A stretch of 47,492 nucleotides of DNA from Gammaproteobacteria bacterium (GCA_026982565.1 JALSGV010000146.1:1-47492), one strand, 5' to 3'. Positions 1 through 9,103 are shown, numbered from the stretch's first letter. Made by a program: numbers and translations. Notes: a model not told the origin generated them from the sequence alone.

Positions 1-50
1 CCGTGCCAGGGCAGGCCTGAAGTCCCTAACAGATTGAAATCAAAGGACAG

Positions 51-148
51 GCCATTGCGTGCCGGCCCGCTGACTGCGTTGGCGAAACTTGCTGTAGAAT
101 GACGACAGCGGCATTTCGCCGCCTTGCAGCGAACCAGCACGCAATGGC
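51..148. repeat. Inverted repeat pair at the left edge
   Basis: A 12-base segment (gccattgcgtgc, 51-62) recurs as its exact reverse complement at 137-148, 74 bases apart. No reading frame here looks like a gene. The left 225 bases hold this pair and the half palindrome at 156-180, downstream of the leftward glycosyltransferase gene. A role in transcript ending is possible but not shown. Confidence 0.4.
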
Positions 149-155
149 TGAATAC

Positions 156-180
156 GATATATATTATTGCCGGGTTAATA
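156..180. repeat. Half copy of dispersed palindrome family A
   Basis: These 25 bases match positions 16-40 of the perfect 40-bp palindrome at 41604-41643 at 22 of 25 places, including the core ttgccgggtt. The left arm is not recognisable here. It lies just past the 3' end of the leftward glycosyltransferase gene. Confidence 0.6.
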
Positions 181-225
181 ACTACCATTTCCGATAAAAA
201 ACTGGCCGCAGCCCCCTTTCAAGGC

Positions 226-2292
226 TTACTGTTCTCTGCTTGAGCAGTAGGTACGCCACATCGTCCTGTAGGCGTCCTCCATATCCCGCGCGAATGCCGT
301 GCTGTTGCACAGGGGTGATGCCTTCATCCGTTCGCGCAATGATGCGCTCAGCGCCTTATGGGCTGTCTCATCGTCTGCCAGATTTTTCGCTATTTTCACA
401 TAGGCCTTCTCATCGGCCGCAATGCAGTCTTGCAACTCCAGTTGGGACAGCAGGCTGGCGCCTACGCGTCCGGCATGGCTGTTTCCCGCCAGGGTGATCA
501 CCGGGACGCCCATCCACAGGGCATCGCATGTCGTGGTGGTGCCATTGTAGGGGAAAGGGTCCAAGGCAATATCCACCTTTCCATACAATGCGAGGTGCGC
601 CTCGCGTGTCGGCATCCAGCCGTGAATTTCCAGGCGTTGACGCGACACCCCCTGTTTTTCGAAAGCGCGTTCGAGGCTTTCCCGCGTTGCCTGATCCTGC
701 ATGGATTTGCATTTGATCAACAGCTTTGCGTTCTCTACCGCATGGAGAATCTTTGACCACAAGGCAATCACACCAGGAGTGATCTTGGAAAGGTTGTTGA
801 AGGAAGCAAAGGTCACACCCCTCATATTCCTGGCTCTGTCCGGCAATGGCGCCGCTTCATCGGGAGCATAACAAAGGAAACCATGGGGCAGGCGCACCAG
901 TTGCTCTGCGTAATACGGATCGCTGACACCGGGGGGGTCGGCAATGCCGTCCGTGATGCGGTAATCCATTGCCGCCAGGCCGGTGGTATTGGGGTAGCCC
1001 AGCCAGGTTGCCTGTATGGGCGCCGGCCGCATGGCAAATACGGGGAGACGGTTTCCTCCGGTATGCCCGGCCAGATCCACCAGGATATCGATCCTGTCGC
1101 TGCGGATCTTTCCGGCCAGTTGCTCATCATTCATGCCATAAACATCGCGCCAGTGGTCGGCCAGCGATTGCAGGTGCCGGGTGGTTGCATCCGCGCGGAT
1201 TATATTGGCGTAGCAAAATACTTCTATTTCCCGCCGGTCATGTTGGGCGAGCAACGTCTCGATGAAGAAGGCGACGGAATGGGCGCGAAAATCCGGTGAC
1301 ACATAGCCGATTTTCAATCGCCGTTCAGGATGACGATCCTGCTGATACCCTTCCCCGGCCCGCGCAATCCGCCCATGCGACCGCCCCCAGCGCATATGCT
1401 CCTGGTATATCTCATCCACGCTGTGCCGGGTGGAATAATTCAGGCTGAAGAGCAGCTTGCTGTGCAAGGCCCCATTGCCGGGCTGCAGGCTCATGGCGCG
1501 GCGATAGGATGCCTCGGCATCTCCTGGCCTTCCCTGCGCCAGGTAGATGTTCCCCAAATGGCTGCATGCGTCCGCATACTCGGGTTGCAGGCGCAGGGCG
1601 GCCTGAAAAGCGGCCTCCGCTTCGGACAATCTGCCCTGATCCGCGAGGATAACGCCGAGGTTGTTATGGGTCTCTGCGGAGCTGGGGTCCAGCGCCAAGG
1701 CTTTTTGGTATTGAGCGATGGCTTCGTCAGGCTGGCCCTGCGCTTTCAGGGCAAGGCCCAGGTTGTTATAGGCGCCCGCCCCGTCGGGGCACAGCCGAAT
1801 GGCCTCTCTGAAACAGGCAACCGCCTCATCGAGCCGGCCCAGCATGCACAACAGGGCGCCCAGATGGTTGTATGCATCGACATTGCCCGCATCCAGGTCC
1901 ACGACCTGCCTGAAGCAACCCGCGGCTTCTTCATGGCGGTTGAGCTGCAGCAGGATTTTGCCGAGGTCGAAGTGGGGCCCGCTGTGCCCCGGTTGCAGGC
2001 GGATCACTTCTTTCAGGGCATCGGCGGCTTGCGCCAGCCTGCCCAGACGGTGGCAGGAAACCGCCAGATTGTGCCATGTTTCCACATTGTCGGGCTGCAG
2101 CTCCAGGGCCTCACGGAAGGCCGGCGCCGCCTTGTCAAATTCACCCAGCCTGACATGGATGATCCCTTTCATGGCGAGCAGAGCGGCATCAGCGCCATGC
2201 TGATTGTACAGCGCGGCACACAGCCGCGCGGCGGATACCCATTCGCCGCTGCGCATCAGTTGCTCTATCTTGCTCCGCTGCTCAGAAAACAT
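226..2292 (-). CDS. TPR-containing GT41 family glycosyltransferase (SPINDLY/OGT-like)
   Basis: Predicted cytoplasmic O-linked sugar transferase of about 688 residues. The N-terminal half is a run of 34-residue TPR units (repeats of the form A-x-x-x-F-R-x-A-L-x-L-x-P). The C-terminal half is the GT41 catalytic region, starting near KIGYVSPDFRAHSV, with LAGHTGGNRLPVFA, the conserved ATWLGYPNTTG, and the sugar-nucleotide end DPFPYNGTTTTCDALWMGVP. The bacterial family uses UDP-GlcNAc or GDP-fucose; the donor cannot be told from sequence. An alternative ATG at 2340 would add 16 residues, but that stretch overlaps the 3' end of a decayed methyltransferase gene in another frame, so I prefer 2292. 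Neither start has a clear Shine-Dalgarno. Such genes often sit beside surface-glycan methyltransferases, which fits the relic upstream. Confidence 0.88.
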   Translation of the reverse strand: MFSEQRSKIEQLMRSGEWVSAARLCAALYNQHGADAALLAMKGIIHVRLGEFDKAAPAFREALELQPDNVETWHNLAVSCHRLGRLAQAADALKEVIRLQPGHSGPHFDLGKILLQLNRHEEAAGCFRQVVDLDAGNVDAYNHLGALLCMLGRLDEAVACFREAIRLCPDGAGAYNNLGLALKAQGQPDEAIAQYQKALALDPSSAETHNNLGVILADQGRLSEAEAAFQAALRLQPEYADACSHLGNIYLAQGRPGDAEASYRRAMSLQPGNGALHSKLLFSLNYSTRHSVDEIYQEHMRWGRSHGRIARAGEGYQQDRHPERRLKIGYVSPDFRAHSVAFFIETLLAQHDRREIEVFCYANIIRADATTRHLQSLADHWRDVYGMNDEQLAGKIRSDRIDILVDLAGHTGGNRLPVFAMRPAPIQATWLGYPNTTGLAAMDYRITDGIADPPGVSDPYYAEQLVRLPHGFLCYAPDEAAPLPDRARNMRGVTFASFNNLSKITPGVIALWSKILHAVENAKLLIKCKSMQDQATRESLERAFEKQGVSRQRLEIHGWMPTREAHLALYGKVDIALDPFPYNGTTTTCDALWMGVPVITLAGNSHAGRVGASLLSQLELQDCIAADEKAYVKIAKNLADDETAHKALSASLRERMKASPLCNSTAFARDMEDAYRTMWRTYCSSREQ

Positions 2293-2314
2293 GTTTTTCT
2301 GGTATAAGGGCAGT

Positions 2315-2616
2315 TTAGGGTGCTTTGTCCACAATGACATTCAAGCTAATCATTTCCCCATTGATTCGGGTAAGGCTGTCACCCTCAAACAAGCCAAACT
2401 CCCGCACCTGCGTAAACGGCTGAAACCGGCCTCGGTAAGAAAGATGGCGAGAATTTCCAGATTGAGGCCCATCTGATGATAATCGTATTCATCCATGCGG
2501 CCACCGAAGATTACGCGCATCACGAATACCCAGTCAGGTTGTGTCTGCTCTGGATTTATCAGCGAGAACAATGAATAATCATTGGGGCTGAAAAGGCGGG
2601 AGATTGGCTTTTTTGC
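2315..2616 (-). pseudogene. Remnant of a SAM-dependent methyltransferase, truncated and frameshifted
   Basis: Only the C-terminal part of a methyltransferase is readable. One frame gives LFSPNDYSLFSLINP and then VMRVIFGGRMDEYDYHQMGL and FLTEAGFSRLRR; this matches the end of the family in which a hydrophobic MR-x-x-FGG motif is followed by D-x-x-D-[FY]-H. Near 2405-2412 the homology moves to the +1 frame, which continues REFGLFEGDSLTRINGE and then ISLNVI and stops at 2315. The SAM-binding N-terminal half is absent; the frame is closed by a stop at 2617-2619. I therefore call it a pseudogene beside the GT41 gene. Both reading-frame halves were read directly from the sequence; the family assignment rests on recalled motifs. 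Confidence 0.65.
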
Positions 2617-2681
2617 TCATCAACTTTTAATTATAACAGATCCGTTGAACTATTTGGACCTTCAGGCTGTCACTCTAGGCT

Positions 2682-3263
2682 ATGGCAAAGATTATCGGCT
2701 TTCCTGACCAGGGTTCTGATCAACGCGGCTTTGAGCAATTGCTTCAGCCCCACGTCGACCACCTGTACCGCCTCGCCTACCGCTTCGCCGGCAACAAGCC
2801 CGACGCCGAAGACCTGGTCCAGGATCTGATGATCAAGATCTACCCCCGACGCCAGGAGCTGAATCAGGTGGAGAACCTGCGGCCGTGGCTGGTGCGTGTC
2901 ATGTACAACCTGTTCATCGACGGCAAGCGCCGCCAGAATCGCTCCCCCATTCACCTCACCGTGGACAATACCACCGACTATGAAGGCAGCGATCCCCTGG
3001 ACTACCTGGAGAGCGAGAATCCCGGCCCCGAGTATGAAACCGCCCGCCACCTCTACAATGGTCATATGGTGCGCACCTTCGACCAATTGAGCAATGACCA
3101 CCGCATGGTGCTGTCACTGCACGATATCGAGGGCTATACCCTGGAAGAAATGACCGCCATACTGGACTGCCCCATCGGCACCCTGAAATCCCGTTTGCAC
3201 CGTGCGCGGGCGCGATTCCGGGATTTGCTGAAAATTTCCCTGACCGAACCGCAGCACGACTGA
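2682..3263 (+). CDS. ECF-type RNA polymerase sigma factor
   Basis: Sigma-70 family factor of 193 residues, the usual ECF length. Region 2 lies at about residues 20-95: LYRLAYRFAGNKPDAEDLVQ followed by RPWLVRVMYNLFIDGKRR. Region 4 lies at about 130-185: FDQLSNDHRMVLSLHDIEGY, then LEEMTAILDCPIGTLKSRLH, the helix-turn-helix that reads the -35 element. It should direct polymerase to a small set of stress or envelope promoters. The zinc-finger anti-sigma gene follows on the same strand but 236 bases away, not overlapping as is usual, with a palindrome between them. No good Shine-Dalgarno precedes the ATG. Confidence 0.9.
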   Translation: MAKIIGFPDQGSDQRGFEQLLQPHVDHLYRLAYRFAGNKPDAEDLVQDLMIKIYPRRQELNQVENLRPWLVRVMYNLFIDGKRRQNRSPIHLTVDNTTDYEGSDPLDYLESENPGPEYETARHLYNGHMVRTFDQLSNDHRMVLSLHDIEGYTLEEMTAILDCPIGTLKSRLHRARARFRDLLKISLTEPQHD

Positions 3264-3366
3264 CGTCACTGACATACTGCAGCCCCCTCACCCCGGCCCC
3301 ACATCCCTCAATGAAGATAGGGCAAAATATCCTTGCCCGCCAGATGCAAGGACCTCAAAGCCTCAA

Positions 3367-3406
3367 CTATCAACCCGACAACGACATATATTGCTGTCGG
3401 ACTGAA
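3367..3406. repeat. Diverged copy of dispersed palindrome family A
   Basis: A 40-base element matching the perfect palindrome at 41604-41643 at 32 of 40 positions. At least one change is compensatory: the G-C pair at positions 11/30 is A-T here, suggesting the paired form is or was kept. It lies between the sigma factor and anti-sigma factor genes, in their 5' untranslated spacer. The upstream side (about 3283-3300) also has a C-rich stretch like one arm of the hairpin at 11688. Confidence 0.6.
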
Positions 3407-3499
3407 AATATCATTATTAACAACAAGTTAAAAACATATGCTGCAAGGGAACCTTTTCCCAGAACTTAACGTGTTTATATTACCCGAGTAGCTAATACG

Positions 3500-4180
3500 A
3501 TGAATTGCCAAGAAAATATAAACAAACTGGATGATTATCTCGACGCCTCGCTGGATGATGCCGGGCGACTTCTCGTAGACGCGCACTTGTCCGCATGCGC
3601 GGCATGCCGCAGTGCCTATGAAACAGAACGAAACATCCGGGCTGCCTTGCGCTGCCTGCCAGTGGAAAAACCCGCCAGCGACTTTCATCAACGCGTTTTT
3701 GCCAACACCTACGCTCACCACGCGCGCACGGCGCGGCGCCGCTATGGTTTCGGACTGGGCGGTGCCATCGCTGCCGGCTTCTTCCTGGTGATCGCCAGCA
3801 ACCTGCTTTTCAAATCACCGCCGCCCGCGCCGAACAACCTCCATGAGGCCATTCCCGGCATGACCATCAGCCTCAATGAGGTGCGCGACGTCAAGCTGAT
3901 TTTCAAATCGGCGCAGAATCTCGACAAAGCCAGATTCACCATCGTGCTGCCGCCCGGCCTGGAGCTGGACGGCTACCCCGACCAGAGTGAAATCAGCTGG
4001 GAAGGCAACCTGCGCAAGGGGGAAAACCTGCTGATCCTGCCCATCGTGGCCCGCATCCCGGGCGCGGGAGAACTGGCTGCCTACGTGACCCACGAGGACA
4101 GGGAAAAATCCTTCCGTCTGCACATGAACATCAACCATCAGGAATCCGCTCTGCCCCGTTCCGACGTACAGCCGGTCTGA
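3500..4180 (+). CDS. Membrane-anchored zinc-finger anti-sigma factor
   Basis: Predicted regulator of the preceding ECF sigma factor, 226 residues. The N-terminus has the zf-HC2 anti-sigma zinc pattern: C3, then H29-x3-C33-x2-C36 in VDAHLSACAACR. This is cytoplasmic and should bind the sigma factor. One membrane helix follows at about residues 78-97 (GGAIAAGFFLVIASNLL). The periplasmic remainder (about 98-226) carries a beta-rich segment, LDKARFTIVLPPGLELDG, that I cannot assign to a family and that may sense the signal or contact the exported products of the next genes. The H-rich gene starts 21 bases after the stop, so co-transcription is likely. Confidence 0.75.
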   Translation: MNCQENINKLDDYLDASLDDAGRLLVDAHLSACAACRSAYETERNIRAALRCLPVEKPASDFHQRVFANTYAHHARTARRRYGFGLGGAIAAGFFLVIASNLLFKSPPPAPNNLHEAIPGMTISLNEVRDVKLIFKSAQNLDKARFTIVLPPGLELDGYPDQSEISWEGNLRKGENLLILPIVARIPGAGELAAYVTHEDREKSFRLHMNINHQESALPRSDVQPV

Positions 4181-4201
4181 TCCACGCGGCCAGAGAGAAC
4201 C

Positions 4202-4774
4202 ATGAACTTCACCCGTCTCATCCTCGCCCTCACTATCAGCTACCTGCTGTTCATGCTGTTTTCCACCAATGCCAATGCCCGGGAACCGCTGGAGGATGTC
4301 ACTATCCAGATCATGGATATCAATGACGACATCGACGATTTCATCAACCGCATCGAGCTGCCGAAACCGGTGCGCGAAAAGATGACGGCTGGCCAGCCGC
4401 AGCATATACGCCCCCACGCACATGCTGATTCGGCAGATGAGCTGAGGCCCCATGATCATCCCCGTGAAGAACTCATAGCGGAGGATCACCCTCATGATGA
4501 TTTGCCCGCGCTTGAACGCACCCACGAAGTCACCGCTGTGGAAGTCAGCGCCAGCGCCGCTGAGGAAGCAGTGCAGCATGCAGTCAAGGAAGAGATGACC
4601 GCTGAACACTCCGCCGAAGAGCGTGAGGCCATGAACGAGCACAGCGCCGAATCCCGGGACGGGATGAAAGAATCCCGTGATGGCGATGACGACAGGCGTG
4701 AAAAAATCTCCGTGGAGATCGAAGAAATCCGCGAAAAAGCCAAAGAGCACGCCGAGTCGCGCGACGACGACTGA
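4202..4774 (+). CDS. His- and Glu-rich exported protein of unknown function
   Basis: 190 residues, no family recognised. A signal peptide is clear (TRLILALTISYLLFMLF, cleavage after NANA near residue 27). The mature protein has a His/Asp-rich middle (about 60-105: PHAHADSADELRPHDHP, then EDHPHDD) and a highly charged C-terminal third dominated by Glu, Arg and Asp, probably helical or disordered. The spaced histidines suggest periplasmic metal binding, but this is inference. The start is supported by gagag ten bases upstream. Position directly after the anti-sigma factor suggests it belongs to that regulon. Confidence 0.6.
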   Translation: MNFTRLILALTISYLLFMLFSTNANAREPLEDVTIQIMDINDDIDDFINRIELPKPVREKMTAGQPQHIRPHAHADSADELRPHDHPREELIAEDHPHDDLPALERTHEVTAVEVSASAAEEAVQHAVKEEMTAEHSAEEREAMNEHSAESRDGMKESRDGDDDRREKISVEIEEIREKAKEHAESRDDD

Positions 4775-4824
4775 GGCACCCCTCCCATCGGGGCGCTCGC
4801 CCCAAAAACCCACCTTTTCTCTTA

Positions 4825-4833
4825 TGCTATAAT
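4825..4833 (+). promoter_or_regulatory. Extended -10 promoter
   Basis: tgctataat is a perfect TGnTATAAT extended -10 element, with no good -35 (as is usual for this class). It lies about 90 bases upstream of the TPR/beta-barrel gene and just past the His-rich gene, so the former may also be transcribed independently of the sigma operon. Confidence 0.5.
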
Positions 4834-4922
4834 TCCACCGTGTGGAAGACGGGGATAAAACTATTGTGTGTCTCTTTACAGATTTTGAGCCTGGCGGATA
4901 ACCGGCCAGCAGAACATGCCTC

Positions 4923-6326
4923 ATGGAAGAAGCCCTAGCAGACCTCCCCACCCCGAGCCTGCCGTGCTACCCACCCACCATCTTGAAGGACCTGAAGACA
5001 GCAGCCTCCAAATGGCGGCACAAGGCGGCCTGTCTGTTTATCCTGTGGGGCGCCCTCGCGGTCATCGCCCCCCTGGCATGGGCTGACAGCCCACCATCCA
5101 CCATCTACGGGAAAGGCAGCCAGGCCTTCGAAGCAGGCGACTACGAAACCGCTCTGAAGGCCTTCCTCCAGGCCAGGGCCGAAGGGCTCGACAGGCCCAA
5201 GCTGGACTATAACCTGGGTGTCACCTATTTCAAGCTGGCGCGCTATGAAGAGGCCCGCAAGGCCTTTCTCGCCAGCGCCGCGGCAGAGAGGATGGCGCCA
5301 CTGGCGCACTACAACCTGGGACTCGTGGCATTGAAGCAGGAAAAGCGCAGGGAGGCGCGGCAATGGTTTGAAAAATCCCTGGCTGAAAGCGACAACCCCA
5401 AGTTACAGACCCTCGCCAGCGCCATGATCTCGCAAATGGACGAGGTCACGCGTCAGGCGCCCCCTTCCGGATGGTCCGGTTTCATCAGCGGCAGCGCCGG
5501 CTTCGACAGTAATGTCACCCTGGTGTCTGACTCCGAAACCATCGTCAGTTCGGACAAGAACGACCAGTTCCTGGATTTTTTCGCCTATGGCAAGGCACGC
5601 TTTGCAAAAAACAGAAACCACTCCAACAATTTCGAGGCCAGCCTTTATATCCTGAAATACATGGAGTTGAGTGACTTTGATACCAGTTCGGCGCGCCTGG
5701 GCGGCTCACTGGAACGCAAGTGGAAGTCGTGGCAACTGAAAAGTGGCCTGCACTATGTCAACACCCGTCTCGACAATGAGGGTTATACCCACAGCGGTCT
5801 GCTGAACATGCGCGGCCTGCGCAAGCTGCATGATAATCACCTGCTGGGGCTGCGCTACGAATTCAGCTATATCGACGACCTGGATACGCGCTTCAACTTC
5901 CTGCAGGGCTGGCGCCAGAAGACGGAAGTCGAATCCACCTGGCTGCTCAGAAACAAGCGCTTCAAGCTGACCTACCAGCTGGAACTCAACAACCGCCGTG
6001 ATATCGACACCTCGCGCTATATCAGCTTCTCACCCACGCGTCACCGCTTCCGCCTGCGCAGCGAATTCCAGCTCGACCCCCAAGCCGAAGGCACCATTGA
6101 TCTGCGCTACCGCTACAGCCGCTACAACGATGCCACAGACCTCGCCGACGGCTCCCACCAGACCCGCCGCGAAAGCCGTTACCAAGTGGTGCTCAGCATC
6201 AGTCAGAACCTGAAACGGGGGCGTACTTTTTCGACGGAATACCGCTACATCCACAATACCTCGAATTTCCGGATCTATGACTACAACCAGCACCTGCTGA
6301 CGGTCAATCTGTCGTGGCCGTGGTAG
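4923..6326 (+). CDS. TPR protein with C-terminal outer-membrane beta-barrel
   Basis: 467 residues. A hydrophobic segment near 34-54 ending in APLAWADS is a signal peptide preceded by an unusually long N-terminal region, so the true start may lie downstream (a TTG at 4983 is possible). Three TPR-like units follow (about 60-165: YGKGSQAFEAGDYETALKAF, LDYNLGVTYFKLARYEEARK). From about residue 185, starting at FISGSAGFDSNVTL, the sequence alternates polar and hydrophobic residues and is rich in aromatic girdle residues, ending in the typical C-terminal strand HLLTVNLSWPW. The layout recalls surface-lipoprotein assembly modulators and other TPR-porin proteins, but I cannot assign one. It closes the sigma/anti-sigma locus. 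Confidence 0.65.
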   Translation: MEEALADLPTPSLPCYPPTILKDLKTAASKWRHKAACLFILWGALAVIAPLAWADSPPSTIYGKGSQAFEAGDYETALKAFLQARAEGLDRPKLDYNLGVTYFKLARYEEARKAFLASAAAERMAPLAHYNLGLVALKQEKRREARQWFEKSLAESDNPKLQTLASAMISQMDEVTRQAPPSGWSGFISGSAGFDSNVTLVSDSETIVSSDKNDQFLDFFAYGKARFAKNRNHSNNFEASLYILKYMELSDFDTSSARLGGSLERKWKSWQLKSGLHYVNTRLDNEGYTHSGLLNMRGLRKLHDNHLLGLRYEFSYIDDLDTRFNFLQGWRQKTEVESTWLLRNKRFKLTYQLELNNRRDIDTSRYISFSPTRHRFRLRSEFQLDPQAEGTIDLRYRYSRYNDATDLADGSHQTRRESRYQVVLSISQNLKRGRTFSTEYRYIHNTSNFRIYDYNQHLLTVNLSWPW

Positions 6327-6337
6327 ATGGTTACGTC

Positions 6338-8596
6338 TCACTTCCCCGCTCTGACCAGGCTCCCCAAGCCCGCCGCATCGAGACGGTCATTGAGAAAGGC
6401 GCGAATGGCGCCACTGTCTTCCATCAACAGCGCTTCGTCGAGGATGTTGCGCGCCTCGGTGATGCTGAAATTACAGATCACCCACTTGATGCGCGGCAGG
6501 CTGGCGGCGGTGGTGCTGAGGCTGGAGATGCCCATGCCCAACAGCAGGATGGCGGCGGCGGGGTCGCCGGCCATCTCGCCGCACACGCTCACCGGCCTGT
6601 CATGGCGCTGCGCGGCGAGGACCACATGGGCCAGGGCCCGCAGCAGGGCGGGATGCAGGGTGTCGTACAGGGCGGCGACGCGGGTATTGTTCCTGTCCAC
6701 GGCCAGCAGGTACTGGGTGAGATCGTTGGTGCCCACGGAGAAAAAATCCACCCGCGAAGCCAGATCCTCTATCTGGTAGAGCATGGAAGGCACTTCGATC
6801 ATGATGCCGATCTCCGGCATGGAGATGGGCTCGCCCTTCCCTCTCAGTTCATCGAAAACCCGCATGATGATTTCCCTGGCCTGGTCCACCTCCGCCACAT
6901 GGCTCACCATGGGCAGCAGCAGGCGCAGATTGCCGAGGCCGGCCGAGGCGCGCAGGATGGCGCGCAGTTGCACCACGAAGATCTCCGGGTGATCCAGGGT
7001 GACGCGGATACCGCGCCAGCCCAGGAAGGGATTGTCTTCATGGATGGGGAAATAGGGCAGCACCTTGTCGCCCCCGATGTCTAAGGTTCGCAGATAGACG
7101 GGGCGCGGCGAAAAGGCCTCCAGCACCTTGCGGTAGATGCCGCACTGCTCCTCCTCGCCGGGGAACTGCTGGCGCATCATGAAGGGAAATTCCGTGCGGT
7201 AGAGGCCCACCCCTTCGGCGCCCCGCGCCAGGGAGGGATTGATGTCCGACAACAGGCCCGTGTTGGCATAGAGGGGGACGCGCACCCCGTCCCGGGTGAC
7301 CGCGGGCCTAGAAGACAGCTCCTCCAGGCCGGCAACGAGTTCCTCTTCCTCCCGCGCCAGGCGCTGATATTCATCCCGCACCGCGGCGTGGGGGGAGACG
7401 AAAACCCGCCCCTTGTAGCCATCCACGATGAGTTCGCGGCCATCGATGCGGGATACCGGCAGATAGCTGGCGCCCACCACGGCCGGCACGCCCAGGGCGC
7501 GGGCGAGGATGGCCACATGGGAGGAAGTGGACCCGCCCCCGGAGACGACGCCCGCGAGGCGCTCCAAGGGGGCCTGGGACAATTCCGTTACGGAGATTTC
7601 CTCGCCCACCAGGATGGTCCTCTCTGGATAGTCCATCTGGCTGGTGGCGTTGTTCTGGATATGGGCGAGTATGCGCCGCCCCAGGTCGCGGATGTCGCCG
7701 GCCCGCTCGCTGATATAAGGGTCGTCCATCTCGTCAAAGATCCGGGCGTGCTCGAAAATAGTCGCGCGCAGGGCCCCCGCCGCCCAGTTGCCGGCGCGGA
7801 TGTTCTCGATGGTCCTGGCCTCCAGCGTCCTGCTGTCCAGCATCAGGGCGTAGGCATCGAACAGGGCGCGGTCTTCCCTGCTGAGGGCGGCGCTCATGCG
7901 CCTGGAGAGATCCTTGATCTCCCGGCGCGCGGCAGCCAGCGCGGCGAGGAAGACCGCCACCTCTTTTTCCGTATCCTGGATGGCGCGGTCGGGAATGGCT
8001 TCCAGGTTGGCCGGCGGGTAGACCACGACCGCGGTGCCCAGCCCCACACCGGGGGCGCCGGGCAAGCCGTCGATATGGCGCCCGCCCGCCTCGTCGTCCG
8101 CCAGCCCCTTGATGCCGCCGCTGGCATCGGCATGGGCGATGGCCCCCGCCAGTTGGGAAGCCACCGTGAGAAGAAAGGAGACGTCGTCTTCCCCGAAATG
8201 GCGCTCGGTGTGCTGCACCACGAGGATGCCCATCACCTGGCGGTGGTGGATGATGGGTACGCCCAGGAAACTGTGGCAGGGAGCCTCGCCACTCTCGGCG
8301 CAAAAGCTGAAACGGGGATGCGCGGGCGCATCGGCAAGATTCAGCGGCTCCTGGGTCTCCGCCACGACACTGACCAGCCCCTCGCCGCGCGCCAGGCGCA
8401 GGCGGCCCACGGCCTGCGGGTTGAGGCCATCCGTCGCCATCAGGACATATTGCGCGGATTGGGCGTCCGTCAGATAGACGGAACAGACATCGGCATCCAT
8501 GGCCTGCTTGACCCGGCGCACGATGATCCTGAGGGCCTCGGCCAGGTTTTGCGCCTCATTGACTTCGTTGACGATGCGGCGCAGGGTGTGCAGCAT
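6338..8596 (-). CDS. ptsP: Phosphoenolpyruvate-protein phosphotransferase, nitrogen PTS enzyme I
   Basis: EI-Ntr of 752 residues, close to the E. coli length of 748. A GAF domain (about 1-165) is followed by the enzyme I core. The phosphoacceptor is H360 in SGGGSTSSHVAILARALG, and the PEP-binding barrel shows TRDGVRVPLYANTG, EGVGLYRTEFPFM, FFSVGTNDLTQYLLAVDRNN and VCGEMAGDPAA with the active-site Cys. It uses PEP to phosphorylate NPr and then EIIA-Ntr, linking nitrogen and carbon status to potassium and stress control. The GAF domain is the expected glutamine or 2-oxoglutarate sensing site. It lies 24 bases downstream of rppH, the standard gammaproteobacterial order. Confidence 0.95.
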   Translation of the reverse strand: MLHTLRRIVNEVNEAQNLAEALRIIVRRVKQAMDADVCSVYLTDAQSAQYVLMATDGLNPQAVGRLRLARGEGLVSVVAETQEPLNLADAPAHPRFSFCAESGEAPCHSFLGVPIIHHRQVMGILVVQHTERHFGEDDVSFLLTVASQLAGAIAHADASGGIKGLADDEAGGRHIDGLPGAPGVGLGTAVVVYPPANLEAIPDRAIQDTEKEVAVFLAALAAARREIKDLSRRMSAALSREDRALFDAYALMLDSRTLEARTIENIRAGNWAAGALRATIFEHARIFDEMDDPYISERAGDIRDLGRRILAHIQNNATSQMDYPERTILVGEEISVTELSQAPLERLAGVVSGGGSTSSHVAILARALGVPAVVGASYLPVSRIDGRELIVDGYKGRVFVSPHAAVRDEYQRLAREEEELVAGLEELSSRPAVTRDGVRVPLYANTGLLSDINPSLARGAEGVGLYRTEFPFMMRQQFPGEEEQCGIYRKVLEAFSPRPVYLRTLDIGGDKVLPYFPIHEDNPFLGWRGIRVTLDHPEIFVVQLRAILRASAGLGNLRLLLPMVSHVAEVDQAREIIMRVFDELRGKGEPISMPEIGIMIEVPSMLYQIEDLASRVDFFSVGTNDLTQYLLAVDRNNTRVAALYDTLHPALLRALAHVVLAAQRHDRPVSVCGEMAGDPAAAILLLGMGISSLSTTAASLPRIKWVICNFSITEARNILDEALLMEDSGAIRAFLNDRLDAAGLGSLVRAGK

Positions 8597-8620
8597 GGTT
8601 CGCGGCCCGGGTTACGGGTG

Positions 8621-9103
8621 TCAGCGCCGCCCGGGGCGGCAGTAGGGCTCGAATTCCTTCAGGGCCCGCTTGTAGACGTCCCGCTTGAAGGCGACGACCT
8701 CCTTCAGGGGGGACCAGTAATCGATCCAGCGCCAGAAGTCGAACTCGGGTTTTTCCGTCAGGTCGAAGCGCACCCGGCTCTCGTCGGCGGTCAGGTTCAA
8801 CATGAACCAGATCTGCTTCTGGCCTATGCATACCGGCTTGGAATGGTGGCGCACCAGGCGCCTGGGCAGGCGGTAGCGCAGCCAGTCCCGGGTCCGCGCC
8901 ACGATCTCCACATCAGTCGGGGCAAGGCCGATCTCTTCGCGCAATTCACGAAACATGGCCTCTTCCGGGGTCTCGTTGGCGGCGATGCCGCCCTGGGGGA
9001 ACTGCCAGGCATCCTGGCCGATGCGCCTTGCCCACAGCAGTTTTCCCGACTGATTGCGCAACATGATCCCGACGTTCGCCCGGTATCCATTTACATCAAT
9101 CAC
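8621..9103 (-). CDS. rppH: RNA pyrophosphohydrolase
   Basis: Nudix hydrolase that removes pyrophosphate from 5'-triphosphate mRNA ends and so starts RNase E-dependent decay. The Nudix box is complete: [20 protein letters not shown] followed by IGL. Conserved family segments include [15 protein letters not shown] and KQIWFML. I start it at the GTG at 9103 (residues [14 protein letters not shown], matching the family N-terminus) with agagag about ten bases upstream, which gives 160 residues; the longer open frame to 9160 has a non-homologous leader. ptsP follows, and the HAD gene is divergent. Confidence 0.93.
   Translation of the reverse strand: MIDVNGYRANVGIMLRNQSGKLLWARRIGQDAWQFPQGGIAANETPEEAMFRELREEIGLAPTDVEIVARTRDWLRYRLPRRLVRHHSKPVCIGQKQIWFMLNLTADESRVRFDLTEKPEFDFWRWIDYWSPLKEVVAFKRDVYKRALKEFEPYCRPGRR

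Noticed and set aside
1330-2307. Long rightward open frame opposite the glycosyltransferase
   Set aside because: It is the antisense of the TPR repeats; the leftward frame has clear GT41 and TPR homology.
2647-2676. ECF-type promoter (gaac ... gtc) upstream of the sigma gene
   Set aside because: Spacing of about 16 bases fits, but the -10 would leave almost no leader before the ATG and the motif is too short to trust.
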